Assembly (NCBI GenBank): GCA_900541035.1 | Contig: UQIN01000001.1 | Span: 117,061-181,060, forward strand | Direction of reading: 5' to 3' | Length of the DNA stretch: 64,000 nt | Source of the DNA: an uncultured Collinsella sp. | Lineage (GTDB): Bacteria > Actinomycetota > Coriobacteriia > Coriobacteriales > Coriobacteriaceae | In this document: piece after piece, positions 7,536 to 16,462 of the stretch | How the letters are laid out: the number at the start of each line of letters is the position of its first letter | How positions within the stretch are numbered: position 1 is the first letter of the stretch | Translations under genes and position numbers: made by a program | The notes under the pieces: generated by a model | The model's database searches: none | What the model was told of the DNA's origin: nothing | Seen by the model: the letters and a program-made list of their open reading frames with translations, nothing else

Positions 7536-8591
7536 CTACTCCATGTAGTAGAAATCATCAGCCGGGAGCTTGCCGCCCACGGCGCTCGCATCCGCATCGG
7601 CCAGCACCTGCAGGTACCCACCGAGCGCCGCCTTCATATCTTTCCCCGTCTGGCAGACAAGCATGCACCCGGGAATCGCCTTTTCGGCAATCGCGGCGTT
7701 ATCGACGACACCCGCATCGACCACGGCCTGCGCCCAGTCCGCCGGCGCCGCATTGACGGCCTTCACGCTCGCCTCATGGCAGCGCAAGAATTCCGCCACG
7801 GCATCGGGATGTTCCTCGGCAAAGGCGCGGCGCACCACGGTCACGCCCGTCAGCAGGCGCGAACCCGTGTCGCCCGCCAGCTCATCCCACACATCGGTCA
7901 GACTTACCGGAGCCGACAGCTTGTCTTCGCTCTTGGCGATGTCAGCGGTCTTGAACGGCTCGGGCAGCACGCCCACGGCAGACGGATCGGCAAGCAGCGC
8001 CGACAGCACCTCGGTGGGCTCGCTCTTAAACTCAAGCGCCACCTGGCCGGTCAGGCCCGCGCGGTCCAGCAGGTAGTTCATGACGTACTCCGGCGTGGTG
8101 CCCTTACCCGTCATATAGACGGTATGGCCCGCCAGATCGCCAAACGAGGCCACACTCGCGTCGCCCGTCACAACGTTCAGCACGCCCAGCGTGTTGATGT
8201 CGATGACCTGCACCGCGCCCTCGGTCTTGTTGTAGAGCACGCTCGCCACGTTGGCGGGCACCAGGGCGATATCGACATCGCCCTGAATGACCTTGGGCAC
8301 AATCTCGTCGGCGGCGGTGTTGATCGCAAAGTCGAACTCGTTGTCCGTGGCACCGTCGGCCGCCCGGTCCATAAACTGCACCAGACCGATTGACGTCGGA
8401 CCCTTGAGCGAGGCGACGTGCACCTCAACCGGCTCGGCAGCGGCACCGGCGCCGTCCGTGGCAGCCGAGCCCGCAGCAGACCCAGCCCCGGCAGCCCCGC
8501 CGCCACAGCCAGCCAGCGCAAGCGACAGCGCGCCCGCGGCGAGCGCCGAGGCAAACCCCCGGCGCGACATCTCAACATCAAACGCGCGCAT
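7536..8591 (-). CDS. ABC transporter substrate-binding lipoprotein, SsuA/NMT1-like
   Basis: A 351-aa extracytoplasmic binding protein. The N-terminus carries SRRGF followed by a hydrophobic stretch and a lipobox LAGC, so it is probably an anchored lipoprotein, with a Tat-like twin arginine. An Ala/Gly linker follows, then a periplasmic-binding-protein type 2 fold similar to SsuA/TauA/NMT1 (IGLVQFMDRA, GDVDIALVPANVAS). It should deliver ligand to the fused permease-ATPase just downstream. The ligand cannot be read from sequence. The start at 8591 lies 2 nt after the hydrogenase stop. The ATG at 8570 (MSRRGF) is an alternative. The position in a hydrogenase operon is unusual. Confidence 0.85.
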   Translation of the reverse strand: MRAFDVEMSRRGFASALAAGALSLALAGCGGGAAGAGSAAGSAATDGAGAAAEPVEVHVASLKGPTSIGLVQFMDRAADGATDNEFDFAINTAADEIVPKVIQGDVDIALVPANVASVLYNKTEGAVQVIDINTLGVLNVVTGDASVASFGDLAGHTVYMTGKGTTPEYVMNYLLDRAGLTGQVALEFKSEPTEVLSALLADPSAVGVLPEPFKTADIAKSEDKLSAPVSLTDVWDELAGDTGSRLLTGVTVVRRAFAEEHPDAVAEFLRCHEASVKAVNAAPADWAQAVVDAGVVDNAAIAEKAIPGCMLVCQTGKDMKAALGGYLQVLADADASAVGGKLPADDFYYME

Positions 8592-8593
8592 CG

Positions 8594-10405
8594 CTAGCAC
8601 GTCCCCTCGTTGGGCATCGACCAGGCGTGATGGTCGGTATGCAGCAGCTCCTCGGCCAGCGGCGAGAGCGGCGCGCCCAAAAACTCGCTGTAGCACGCCT
8701 GGACATCGGGATTCTCGTGCGAGAAGCGAATGTCCGCCTTCGCATCCAGGCCCCACAGCACCTGGCCGCGCTCGGCCGCCAGCTCGCAGCCGTCGTGGAT
8801 GGGCTGACCGCCGCCACCGACGCAGCCGCCCGGGCATGCCATAACCTCAACGAAGTCATAGCTCACGCGGCCGTCGCGAATCGCGTCGAGCAGGCGGGCG
8901 GCGTTACCCAACCCGTGCGCCACGGCGACGCGCACCTTGGTGCCATCGATATCGGCGACGGCTTCCTTCCAGCCATCCAGGCCACGCACGTCGGTAAAGA
9001 AATCCGCATCCGGGTTCTTGCCCGTCACCAGGTAATAGGCCGAGCGCACGGCTGCCTCCATCACGCCGCCCGTGGCGCCAAAGATCACGCCCGCGCCCGT
9101 GCCAAAGCCCAGCGGCATATCGAGCGGCTCCTCGACCAGCGTGTCCACGCTCACGTGGCTCGCGCGGATCATGCGCACCATCTCGCGCACCGTCAGCGCA
9201 ACGTCCACATCGGGCGTGCCGTCCTCGCCCACCATGCTCGGCAGCGCGCACTCGGCCTTCTTGGCCGTGCACGGCATAACGGACACCACGAACAGGCGCT
9301 CGGGCTCCACGCCCAGCACCTTGGCGTAGTAGGTCTTGGCAATAGCGCCGAACATCTGCTGCGGCGACTTGGACGTGGACAGGCTGTCGACAAACTCCGG
9401 ATAGCGCGCCTTCACAAAGCGTACCCAACCCGGGCAGCAGCTCGTGAACATGGGCCAGCCGCGGCTGTCGCCCTCGCCCTTGGCGGCCTTACCCAGGCGC
9501 TCGAGCAGCTCGGAGCCCTCCTCCATAATGGTAAGGTCGGCCGAGAAATCGGTGTCGAACACGTACTCAAAGCCAACGCGGCGCAGTGCGCAGGCCAGGC
9601 GCTCGACGGTAGCCTCCTCGCGCGGAATGCCGAGCTCCTCGCCCCAGGCGCTACGCACGGCCGGCGCAATCTGCACCAGCACGATCTTGTCGGGATTAGC
9701 GAGCGCGTCAAACACGGTCTCGGTATCGTCGCGCTCGCGCAGTGCGCCCGTCGGGCAATGCGTAATGCACTGGCCGCACGCGACGCAATCGGTCTTGCCA
9801 ATCGGCGCGCGCCCGCGGGTACCCACGGCGGTATGCGTGGCGCGGTTGGTCAGGTCCCAAATCCCCAGGCCCTGCACGCTCTCACACACTTTGATGCAGC
9901 GCATGCATTTAATGCACTTGTCGTTTTCGCGGATGATGGGAAAATCGAAATCCCAGCCCTCGCCCGCCAAATGCCTTTGATACGGCAGATAGAAAATGCC
10001 CAGGTCGTTGGCGATGGTCTGTAGGTTGCAGTTGCCGCTGCGCACGCAGCTCGTGCATTGCGAATCGTGCTGCGAAAGCAGCAGCTGCACGTTGGTGCGA
10101 CGGGCCTCGCGGGCCTTGGGGCTGTTGGTGTGCACCACCATGCCGTCGAGCACGTAGTTGTTGCAGGCGGCAACCAGCTGGTCGCAGCCCTCGACCTCGA
10201 CCACGCACACGCGGCAGCCGCCGATCTCGTTTAGATCGCGCAGATAGCACAGGGTGGGAATCTGAATGCCGGCGGACTTGGCCGCATCCAGGATCGTGGT
10301 GTGCTCGGGCACCACGACTTCGCAGTTATCGATAATGAGCCTGACCATGTTGTGCGCTCCGTTTTCGGTGTTGTCGCTGACGGTGGTTTTGTTGGGCTCT
10401 ACCAT
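8594..10405 (-). CDS. hydA: [FeFe] hydrogenase catalytic subunit, NAD(P)-linked type
   Basis: About 603 aa with the full complex-hydrogenase order. An N-terminal plant-type 2Fe-2S domain (CYLRDLNEIGGCRVC) is followed by a His-Cys 4Fe-4S site (HDSQCTSCVRSGNC), two 4Fe-4S ferredoxin motifs (CIKCMRCIKVC, CVACGQCITHC) and the H-cluster domain. All three H-cluster signatures are present: TSCCPGW, MPCTAKK and ACPGGCVGGGGQP. It reversibly reduces protons, disposing of fermentative electrons as H2. The start at 10405 has GGAGG 8 nt upstream and overlaps the preceding stop by 7 nt. ATG 10348 (MVRLIIDN), with GGAG 8 nt upstream, fits typical N-termini and is a real alternative. No HydE/F/G maturases are in the window. 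Confidence 0.95.
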   Translation of the reverse strand: MVEPNKTTVSDNTENGAHNMVRLIIDNCEVVVPEHTTILDAAKSAGIQIPTLCYLRDLNEIGGCRVCVVEVEGCDQLVAACNNYVLDGMVVHTNSPKAREARRTNVQLLLSQHDSQCTSCVRSGNCNLQTIANDLGIFYLPYQRHLAGEGWDFDFPIIRENDKCIKCMRCIKVCESVQGLGIWDLTNRATHTAVGTRGRAPIGKTDCVACGQCITHCPTGALRERDDTETVFDALANPDKIVLVQIAPAVRSAWGEELGIPREEATVERLACALRRVGFEYVFDTDFSADLTIMEEGSELLERLGKAAKGEGDSRGWPMFTSCCPGWVRFVKARYPEFVDSLSTSKSPQQMFGAIAKTYYAKVLGVEPERLFVVSVMPCTAKKAECALPSMVGEDGTPDVDVALTVREMVRMIRASHVSVDTLVEEPLDMPLGFGTGAGVIFGATGGVMEAAVRSAYYLVTGKNPDADFFTDVRGLDGWKEAVADIDGTKVRVAVAHGLGNAARLLDAIRDGRVSYDFVEVMACPGGCVGGGGQPIHDGCELAAERGQVLWGLDAKADIRFSHENPDVQACYSEFLGAPLSPLAEELLHTDHHAWSMPNEGTC

Positions 10406-12231
10406 TCCAGGTTCCTCCCTCCGCGGAACGCGCCAAAGCCAAAGTGGTCGCAGCGCAGGCAGCGACTCGCCTCTTGGCGTGCCTCCTCCTCGGTAAGGCC
10501 CTGTTCGACCAGATTCCAATCGTGAATGCGCTCGCCGGCCTCGCGCTCGCCCAACTCGCAGCGACCGCACTCATGCTTGCCCTTAAACTGAACGGTCGGC
10601 AGCTCCACATCGAGTTTAATCTTGTGGTCGAAGCCCAGGTAGCGGTCGATATTTGCCGAAGCAACGCGGCCGGCGTTGATGGCACGGATGACGGTGGCGG
10701 GGCCGGTCTGGCAGTCGCCGCCGCTAAAGAGGCCATCGAAGTCGGGCACGGCGCCGTCCGAATCGGTGACGACGCGACCCCACTTGCAGGCGATGCCCAT
10801 GTCCTCAAACGGCTTGGAGTCGATGTCCTGGCCAATGGCCACGAACACGCGCTCGCAGGGAATGACCTGCTCGGGCGTGGCGGCGGCACGCGGGGCCGGG
10901 CGCCCGCGGCGGGGCTCGCCGATAATCTGCGGCTGCACGCGCAGGCCGCTCACGCGACCGTCCTCGCCCGTCTCGATGGCGAGCGGGGCTGTGAGCTCCA
11001 GAACCTCGCAGCCCTCGGCCTGGGCACCGGCGATCTCGGCGTCTTGGGCCGTCATATCGCAGATGCGACGGCGGTAGACGATGCTCACCTTTTCGGCACC
11101 GCAGCGCACGGCAGAGCGTGCCACGTCCATGGCCACGTTGCCGCCGCCGATGACGCACACGCGCTGGCCGCTCAGGTCGGGCAGTTCGTCGTCACCGATG
11201 GCGTGCAGCATCTTGACGGCCGACTCCACGCCGGGAGCCTCTTCGCCCGGAAGGCCAAGCTTCTTATCGCTGTGGGCACCGATGGCCAGGTAGACGGCAT
11301 CGAACTCGTCGCGCAGGCGGGCGAGCTCCTCGCCGCTCACGGAGTGGTCGAGCTCCACGTCGACACCGGCGCTCAAAATCCAGTCGATCTCGGCCTGCAA
11401 GCGCTCGCGCGGCAGACGATAGCTGGGGATGCCGTAACGCAGCATGCCGCCCAAGTGGTGACGTTGCTCAAAGATGGTCACCTTATGGCCCATCACGGCC
11501 AGGTAGTAGGCGCAGGAAAGGCCGGCCGGGCCGCCGCCGATCACGGCGACGCGCTTACCGGTGTCGTCCACTACATGCGGTTTGTGGTCGTTGAGGTCGC
11601 TGTGCTCAACGGCAAAACGCTTGAGGGCGAGGATGTTCATGGGGTCGTCGACCATGCCGCGGCGGCAGTGCATCTCGCAGGGATGCTCGCACACCAGGCC
11701 GCAGACGAGCGGCAGCGGATTGTTCTTGCGGATGACCTTGACGGCATCGGCATAGCGGCCGGCCTCGACGAGCGAAATGTACCCGGGAATGTCGACGTGC
11801 GCCGGGCAGCCCGAGACGCACGGAACGCGGGCCTCGCGGTCAAAGCCACAGGAGTGCTCGCGGATGTGGTGCTCAAAATCGTCACGGAAACCGCGGATAG
11901 CCGTAAGCGCCATGGCGCCGGCCTCGTAACCGATGGCGCAATCGCTCGAAAGATAGATGGTGCGGGCGGTGCGCTCGATCAGATTGAGCGTGGACTCGTC
12001 GGCGCGGCCCTCGAGCACATCGGCGAGCAGATCGCTCAGCGCGCTCAGGCCCACGCGGCAGGGCGTGCACTTGCCGCAGCTCTGGGTGGAGCACAGGTTG
12101 ACGAGCGCTGCCGTAAACTCAACGGGACACGGGGCGAGCGAACTCACCGCCAGACGACGTCCGAGCGCATCGTGCAGGTCGTCCATGACGGCCTGAGCGT
12201 GGCTGCGTTCCATTACGTGCAGTCGAGCCAT
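10399..12231 (-). CDS. NuoF C-terminal / GltD-like FAD-NAD(P)H oxidoreductase fusion, hydrogenase partner
   Basis: A 610-aa electron-transfer flavoprotein. Residues about 30-130 match the C-terminal 4Fe-4S segment of NuoF/HydB (SCGKCTPCRVG) but without the FMN/NADH-binding part. A GltD-type 4Fe-4S domain follows (CVSGCPAHVDIP, LVCEHPCEMHCRRG). Next come the FAD site (VAVIGGGPAGL), the NAD(P)H site (VCVIGGGNVAMDVARS) and SGGDC. A C-terminal Cys pair (CGRCELGE, ASRCLRCDH) may bind another cluster. It probably passes NAD(P)H electrons to the co-translated hydrogenase. The start at 12231 has GAGGGG 6 nt upstream. Related NfnB/HylB-like proteins take part in electron bifurcation, but that is inference here. 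Confidence 0.85.
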   Translation of the reverse strand: MARLHVMERSHAQAVMDDLHDALGRRLAVSSLAPCPVEFTAALVNLCSTQSCGKCTPCRVGLSALSDLLADVLEGRADESTLNLIERTARTIYLSSDCAIGYEAGAMALTAIRGFRDDFEHHIREHSCGFDREARVPCVSGCPAHVDIPGYISLVEAGRYADAVKVIRKNNPLPLVCGLVCEHPCEMHCRRGMVDDPMNILALKRFAVEHSDLNDHKPHVVDDTGKRVAVIGGGPAGLSCAYYLAVMGHKVTIFEQRHHLGGMLRYGIPSYRLPRERLQAEIDWILSAGVDVELDHSVSGEELARLRDEFDAVYLAIGAHSDKKLGLPGEEAPGVESAVKMLHAIGDDELPDLSGQRVCVIGGGNVAMDVARSAVRCGAEKVSIVYRRRICDMTAQDAEIAGAQAEGCEVLELTAPLAIETGEDGRVSGLRVQPQIIGEPRRGRPAPRAAATPEQVIPCERVFVAIGQDIDSKPFEDMGIACKWGRVVTDSDGAVPDFDGLFSGGDCQTGPATVIRAINAGRVASANIDRYLGFDHKIKLDVELPTVQFKGKHECGRCELGEREAGERIHDWNLVEQGLTEEEARQEASRCLRCDHFGFGAFRGGRNLEW

Positions 12232-12418
12232 AAGATCCCCTCTCACATGGCAGCCCGGAGGCGAGGCCGGGCGAAATTGCTACACGCACAACACTGACCT
12301 AAAAAGTTGTGAGGTCTCCATACGGTTCGGCAGGCGGTATAAAATGTCACCCTCAGCGGTGAAATAGAACATTACCGCAGATAAATGCCATATTTGATAA
12401 AACGCGTTACCAAACGAC

Positions 12419-12454
12419 AATGCCCCGCCCACGCAATCACGTGGGCGGGGCATT
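12419..12454 (-). terminator. Terminator of glvA operon
   Basis: A perfect 15-bp stem (12419-12433 with 12440-12454) closes a 6-nt loop and lies 34 bp past the GH4 gene stop. The T-run is weak (ATTGTCGTTT) on the minus strand, but the stem is very stable. The rest of the 256-bp gap to the hydrogenase operon is promoter space with no confident boxes. Confidence 0.75.
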
Positions 12455-12487
12455 GCTTCAGGCATGCGGCCAGCGACCCTGTTGCTT

Positions 12488-13870
12488 TTACTTAAGCTCG
12501 GGCCAGTAACCCTTGTTGGCCTCGATCATGTCGTCGAGAACCTCCTTGGCGACCTTCATCGACGGCACGGTCTTGTTGAGCGTAAAGGCCTTAAGCGCCT
12601 TCTCGTACGAACCCTCGATCGTAGCCTCGACAATGAGCTTCTCGGAGTTCAGCTGCTGCATCATGAGGCCCTGCTGGAACAGCGGAATGTTGTCGCGGCT
12701 GATGACCTCGGGGCCGTTCTTGCCAATGTAGGCAGGCAGCTCGACCATAGCGTCGTAGGGCATGTTGGGGATGGCGCCCTTGTTCTCGCAAATGACCAGG
12801 AAGCGCTGCTTGGTGTCGTTCTTCAGAGCGATAGCCAGATCGGCAATCCAGTCGCCGTGGCTGCCCGCATAGAACGTGCTCTCGTCGATCTCGCCCGTCT
12901 TCTCGTAATGGTCGATACCATCAAAGAGGTTCTTCTCACGCGTCTCCTCAACCTCGTTAGCACGGGTGCGCTCGGGGTTGGAGTGCTCGACGAACTCCTT
13001 CTGCTGCAGGTAGTAGTTCAGATACGTGTTGGGCAGGTACTCCGGGAAGCACTCCATGATCTCGTACTCGCCCTTCCAGACGTAGTACCAGCTGCCCTTG
13101 GTGTGGCGGTTCTGCTCGGGGTGCTCGTCGACGGCCTCCTCGGGCTTCTTTGCCATGAGCGAGCCCATGCCCTTGAGGTAAGAGTCGGGCAGCAGAATCT
13201 CATGCTCCTTGATGTACTCGCGCAGCTGCGGGAGCACCTCCTCGCCCTTGTGGCGGATCGAGGTGAACCAACCAAAGTGGTTGAGGCCAAAGTAATCGTA
13301 CTCGACATCCTTCTTGTCGATATCGAGCGCGGCGCAAACCACGTCGATGATCGCGATCGGCATGTCGCAGATGTTGATGATACGAGCGTTGGGACGCAGC
13401 ACGCGGCAGCCCTCGGAGACGATAGCGGCAGGGTTGGAGTAGTTGAGAATCCAGTAGTCCTTCTTGGCGTACTTCTCAACGTCATCGATCAGCTCGACCA
13501 TGGGGAAGATGGTGCGCATGCCGTAGGCAAGGCCGCCGCAACCGCAAGTCTCCTGACCCACGCAGCCGTGACGCAGCGGAATCTTCTCGTCCTGTTCGCG
13601 CATGGCGTAGCCGCCCACGCGCATCTGGGCAAACACGAAGCTCGCGTCGGTAAAAGCCGTCTTTTTGTCGGTGGTCACCGTGAGCTTGATGTCCAGGCCG
13701 AGGTCCTCGTGCAAAATCCAGTCCACGAGCACGCCGATCTTGCGCTGGCGCTCCTCGTTGATGTCGTACAGACGAATCTCGTCAACGTCGAGCTCGTCCT
13801 TGCGCAGGGCGATGGACTTGACGATGCCGGGGGTAAAGGTGGATCCGCCACCACACAGAGTAATGATCAT
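12488..13870 (-). CDS. glvA: 6-phospho-alpha-glucosidase, glycoside hydrolase family 4
   Basis: A 460-aa NAD+- and Mn2+-dependent GH4 hydrolase, acting by oxidation-elimination rather than classical acid/base catalysis. The dinucleotide site GGGST is at 7-11. The metal Cys lies in CDMP (168-171) and the metal His in NHFGW (197-201). In GH4, CDMP is the signature of 6-phospho-alpha-glucosidases, while CN(V/I)P marks beta-glucosidases. It should therefore cleave phosphorylated maltose-like or sucrose-isomer disaccharides delivered by the upstream PTS. It starts 4 nt after the EIICB stop, with AAGGAG inside the end of that gene. It is the last gene of a four-gene operon. Confidence 0.92.
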   Translation of the reverse strand: MIITLCGGGSTFTPGIVKSIALRKDELDVDEIRLYDINEERQRKIGVLVDWILHEDLGLDIKLTVTTDKKTAFTDASFVFAQMRVGGYAMREQDEKIPLRHGCVGQETCGCGGLAYGMRTIFPMVELIDDVEKYAKKDYWILNYSNPAAIVSEGCRVLRPNARIINICDMPIAIIDVVCAALDIDKKDVEYDYFGLNHFGWFTSIRHKGEEVLPQLREYIKEHEILLPDSYLKGMGSLMAKKPEEAVDEHPEQNRHTKGSWYYVWKGEYEIMECFPEYLPNTYLNYYLQQKEFVEHSNPERTRANEVEETREKNLFDGIDHYEKTGEIDESTFYAGSHGDWIADLAIALKNDTKQRFLVICENKGAIPNMPYDAMVELPAYIGKNGPEVISRDNIPLFQQGLMMQQLNSEKLIVEATIEGSYEKALKAFTLNKTVPSMKVAKEVLDDMIEANKGYWPELK

Positions 13871-13873
13871 TGT

Positions 13874-15490
13874 TTACTGCTCCTTCTCAATTGCGTTTTC
13901 GACCTTGTCGCGCATCTCGGCGACCTTCATGCCAAAGATGATCTGGATATTATTGCCGTTGCGGTTGATGCCGCTGTTGGGCACGTGGTTGATGAGGTCC
14001 TCATTGATGAGGTCCGGGTTCTTAACGTTCACGCGGAGACGCGTAAAGCAGTTCTCGAGCTCCTCGATGTTGTCCTTGCCACCAAGACCTGCGACCAGGT
14101 CGGCAATACCTGCATCGACGCCCTCTGCGGGAGCCGCGGCAACAGCGCCCTGCTTCACCGCGACAGACGCGGCGGCCTCGCCCTCGGCAACGGACTCGGC
14201 AAGCTCGGACTCTTCCTCGCGACCAGGCGTGTGGAGGTTGAGCTTCTTGATAAGGAAGGTGAAGAGGAAGAAGTACAGAGCGGCGTTGACGACTCCAAGC
14301 ACCAGCATAACCGGCCAGTTGGTCTTATCGACACCGAGGACCAGGTTGGAAACCACGATGTTGATGATGCCGCCTGCAGTCGAAGCGGGCACGGAGAGGA
14401 CCTTGAGCAGGACCAGGAAGATGCCGGAAAGAACCGAGTGAACGACAAAGAGCACGGGAGCGGCAAAGACAAAGAGGAAGTCCATGGGCTCGGTCACGCA
14501 GGAGAGCACGGCGGTGATGATCAGCGGGATAATAACGGCCTTGGTCTTATCCTTGTTCCCCTTGTAAGCGGTGACGATAAAGGCGAGACCGATACCGATG
14601 TAGGGCCACAGGTTGTTGAAGGTGTAGCTGTTGAAATACGTACTATCGGAGAAGGGCTGACCCGTCATTGCCATCTCGGCAACACGGATGGGATAGGCGC
14701 CGGCAATAACCTGATCACCCAGCGTCAGGGTGCCACCCACATCGGAGAACTGGAACGGGGTGTAGATGAGGTGGTGCAGACCGGTGGGAACGAGCAGCTT
14801 GTTGAGCATGCCGTAGATAAACAGACCGATGTTGCCCGACTCCTTAATGATGCCGGCAACGGAGGAGATGGCACCCTGAACCGGAGGCCAAACGATGCAG
14901 AAGCCAGCGCCCATGATCCAGGAAATGATGATCATAATCAGGAACGGGAAGCGGACGCCCGAGAACATCGAAAGGGCAATGGGGAACTGCTTGTTCGAGT
15001 ACTTGTTGAACACGGCACCGGTGATGCAACCAAGGATGATGCCGCCGAACACGCCGGTATCGAGCACCTGAATGCCCATAACGGTGGCCTGGCCGGTTCC
15101 GGTAAGACCGAGCATGCCGCTCGCATCGGCAAGAGAGCCGGTGGCGTTGAGCACGATGTTGTTAGCCTGCAGGAACAGGAAGAACGACATCAGGGCAATC
15201 AGCGAAGCATGGCCCTTGTTCTTCTTTGCCATGGCGCCGGCGATGCCCACGCAGAACAGAATCGAGAGGTTGTTGATGATAAACATCAGCGACTGATAGA
15301 CAACGGCGCCCACAAGCTGGAACGGACCGGAGCCCAGTACGGGGACCAAAGCGCAGATGGTCTTGTTGGTCAGAATGATGCCCACGATGAGCAGGATGCC
15401 GGCAACCGAGAGATACATCATCGGCTGAACGATCGACTTCGCGAACACCTCCAACGGCGCTTTGAGGTTAACTTTCTTTTTTGCGGTCAT
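13874..15490 (-). CDS. glvC: PTS alpha-glucoside-specific EIICB component
   Basis: A 538-aa sugar permease of the glucose/glucoside PTS superfamily. EIIC spans residues about 1-400 with 8-10 hydrophobic segments and the loop GLHHLIYTPF. An Ala/Glu-rich linker leads to EIIB, whose phosphorylated cysteine is Cys481 (ELENCFTRLRV). There is no EIIA domain on the chain, and a separate EIIA gene heads the operon. The start at 15490 has GGGGAG about 7 nt upstream, and the longer frame to 15517 adds only nine residues. The sugar is inferred to be an alpha-glucoside because the next gene is a CDMP-type GH4 enzyme. Confidence 0.9.
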   Translation of the reverse strand: MTAKKKVNLKAPLEVFAKSIVQPMMYLSVAGILLIVGIILTNKTICALVPVLGSGPFQLVGAVVYQSLMFIINNLSILFCVGIAGAMAKKNKGHASLIALMSFFLFLQANNIVLNATGSLADASGMLGLTGTGQATVMGIQVLDTGVFGGIILGCITGAVFNKYSNKQFPIALSMFSGVRFPFLIMIIISWIMGAGFCIVWPPVQGAISSVAGIIKESGNIGLFIYGMLNKLLVPTGLHHLIYTPFQFSDVGGTLTLGDQVIAGAYPIRVAEMAMTGQPFSDSTYFNSYTFNNLWPYIGIGLAFIVTAYKGNKDKTKAVIIPLIITAVLSCVTEPMDFLFVFAAPVLFVVHSVLSGIFLVLLKVLSVPASTAGGIINIVVSNLVLGVDKTNWPVMLVLGVVNAALYFFLFTFLIKKLNLHTPGREEESELAESVAEGEAAASVAVKQGAVAAAPAEGVDAGIADLVAGLGGKDNIEELENCFTRLRVNVKNPDLINEDLINHVPNSGINRNGNNIQIIFGMKVAEMRDKVENAIEKEQ

Positions 15491-15589
15491 AGCAGTACTC
15501 CCCTTCCTTTTCCGCAAATTAAGACAGATGTGCCCTGGACAAGACCGCGAGCCTTGCCTTATATCAATCGATGTGTGGGCACGTTATGC

Positions 15590-16456
15590 CTAGAGACCAG
15601 GTTCTCCAAGCAGGTTAACAATGTGATATGCGAGATAACTCTTCTCAGCATCGGTAACGACAACGTTATAGGTAGACGACAAGTGGGCGGCTATGGCGTC
15701 CGCGCACGAGAATGCGCACGGATACGCCGTTTCATCGATTCGGAACAGCGCGTCTCCGTTGATTTGCCCTGCCGTAGGATCGAGCGCTCGCTGTGCGAAA
15801 AACTGCAGGTGACGAACGAAACGTTCGTAAGGCAGCGAGGTGTCATCGAGGGTCGTAGCATAGCGCTTGGAAACAATCGCGAGCACGTCGCGAACAAGCT
15901 GGACCGAGATGATTAGACGGTCAGAGCGCTGCGGCATGGTGGCGTTGACGATATGCAAGGTAATGAAACCCTGCTCCTCCTCGCTCATCTCAATGCCCAG
16001 ATAGTCCTTAATAATCTGAAGGGCACGGCCCGCAAGCGCGTACTCCTTGCGATAGAACTGCTGGATCTCGAGCAGCAGCGGGTTCTCGCAGGGAACGCCT
16101 TTGCGCTCGCGATCGAGGGCGAGGCTAATATGGTCTGCGAGAGCGATGAGGATCTTGTCATTGATATCGACATTGAGCTCTCGACGAAGCATCTGAACGA
16201 TGTCCTCGGAAATCACGAGGTTGACGGTGGGGATGGACTCCAAAAGATGTGCCAAGCGGTCAATCGTACGCAAATCCTGAGAAGTTCCCTCCTGCAACGC
16301 GTAGGTCTTTTCGATCGACGCCTCGTCGATGGCATCGCCGGCATGACGGCCAAAGCAGAGGCCTCGACCGATGACGATGAGCTCGGAGCCATCGTCCGAA
16401 GTGACCATTGCGACGTTGTTGTTAAAAACTCGCTTGATAACCACGGTACCCACCAT
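15590..16456 (-). CDS. licT: BglG/LicT family transcriptional antiterminator
   Basis: A 288-aa PTS-regulated RNA-binding antiterminator. The CAT RNA-binding domain is at 1-55 (VIKRVFNNNVAMV, GRGLCFGR). PRD1 is at about 65-170, with ISEDIVQMLRRELNVDIND and ADHISLALDRERKG. PRD2 is at about 171-285, with GFITLHIVNAT and KSYLAYHIVNLL. The phosphorylatable His residues of both PRDs are present. It should bind a RAT hairpin in the operon leader (see 17056-17088) and prevent termination when sugar is available. It begins 6 nt after the EIIA stop. The ribosome site is weak, implying coupling to EIIA. Confidence 0.9.
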   Translation of the reverse strand: MVGTVVIKRVFNNNVAMVTSDDGSELIVIGRGLCFGRHAGDAIDEASIEKTYALQEGTSQDLRTIDRLAHLLESIPTVNLVISEDIVQMLRRELNVDINDKILIALADHISLALDRERKGVPCENPLLLEIQQFYRKEYALAGRALQIIKDYLGIEMSEEEQGFITLHIVNATMPQRSDRLIISVQLVRDVLAIVSKRYATTLDDTSLPYERFVRHLQFFAQRALDPTAGQINGDALFRIDETAYPCAFSCADAIAAHLSSTYNVVVTDAEKSYLAYHIVNLLGEPGL

Positions 16457-16462
16457 AAGAAT

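Noticed and set aside
12464..15916. 1150-codon plus-strand open frame over the PTS/GH4 genes
   Set aside because: It is antisense to two unambiguous genes and has no motifs.
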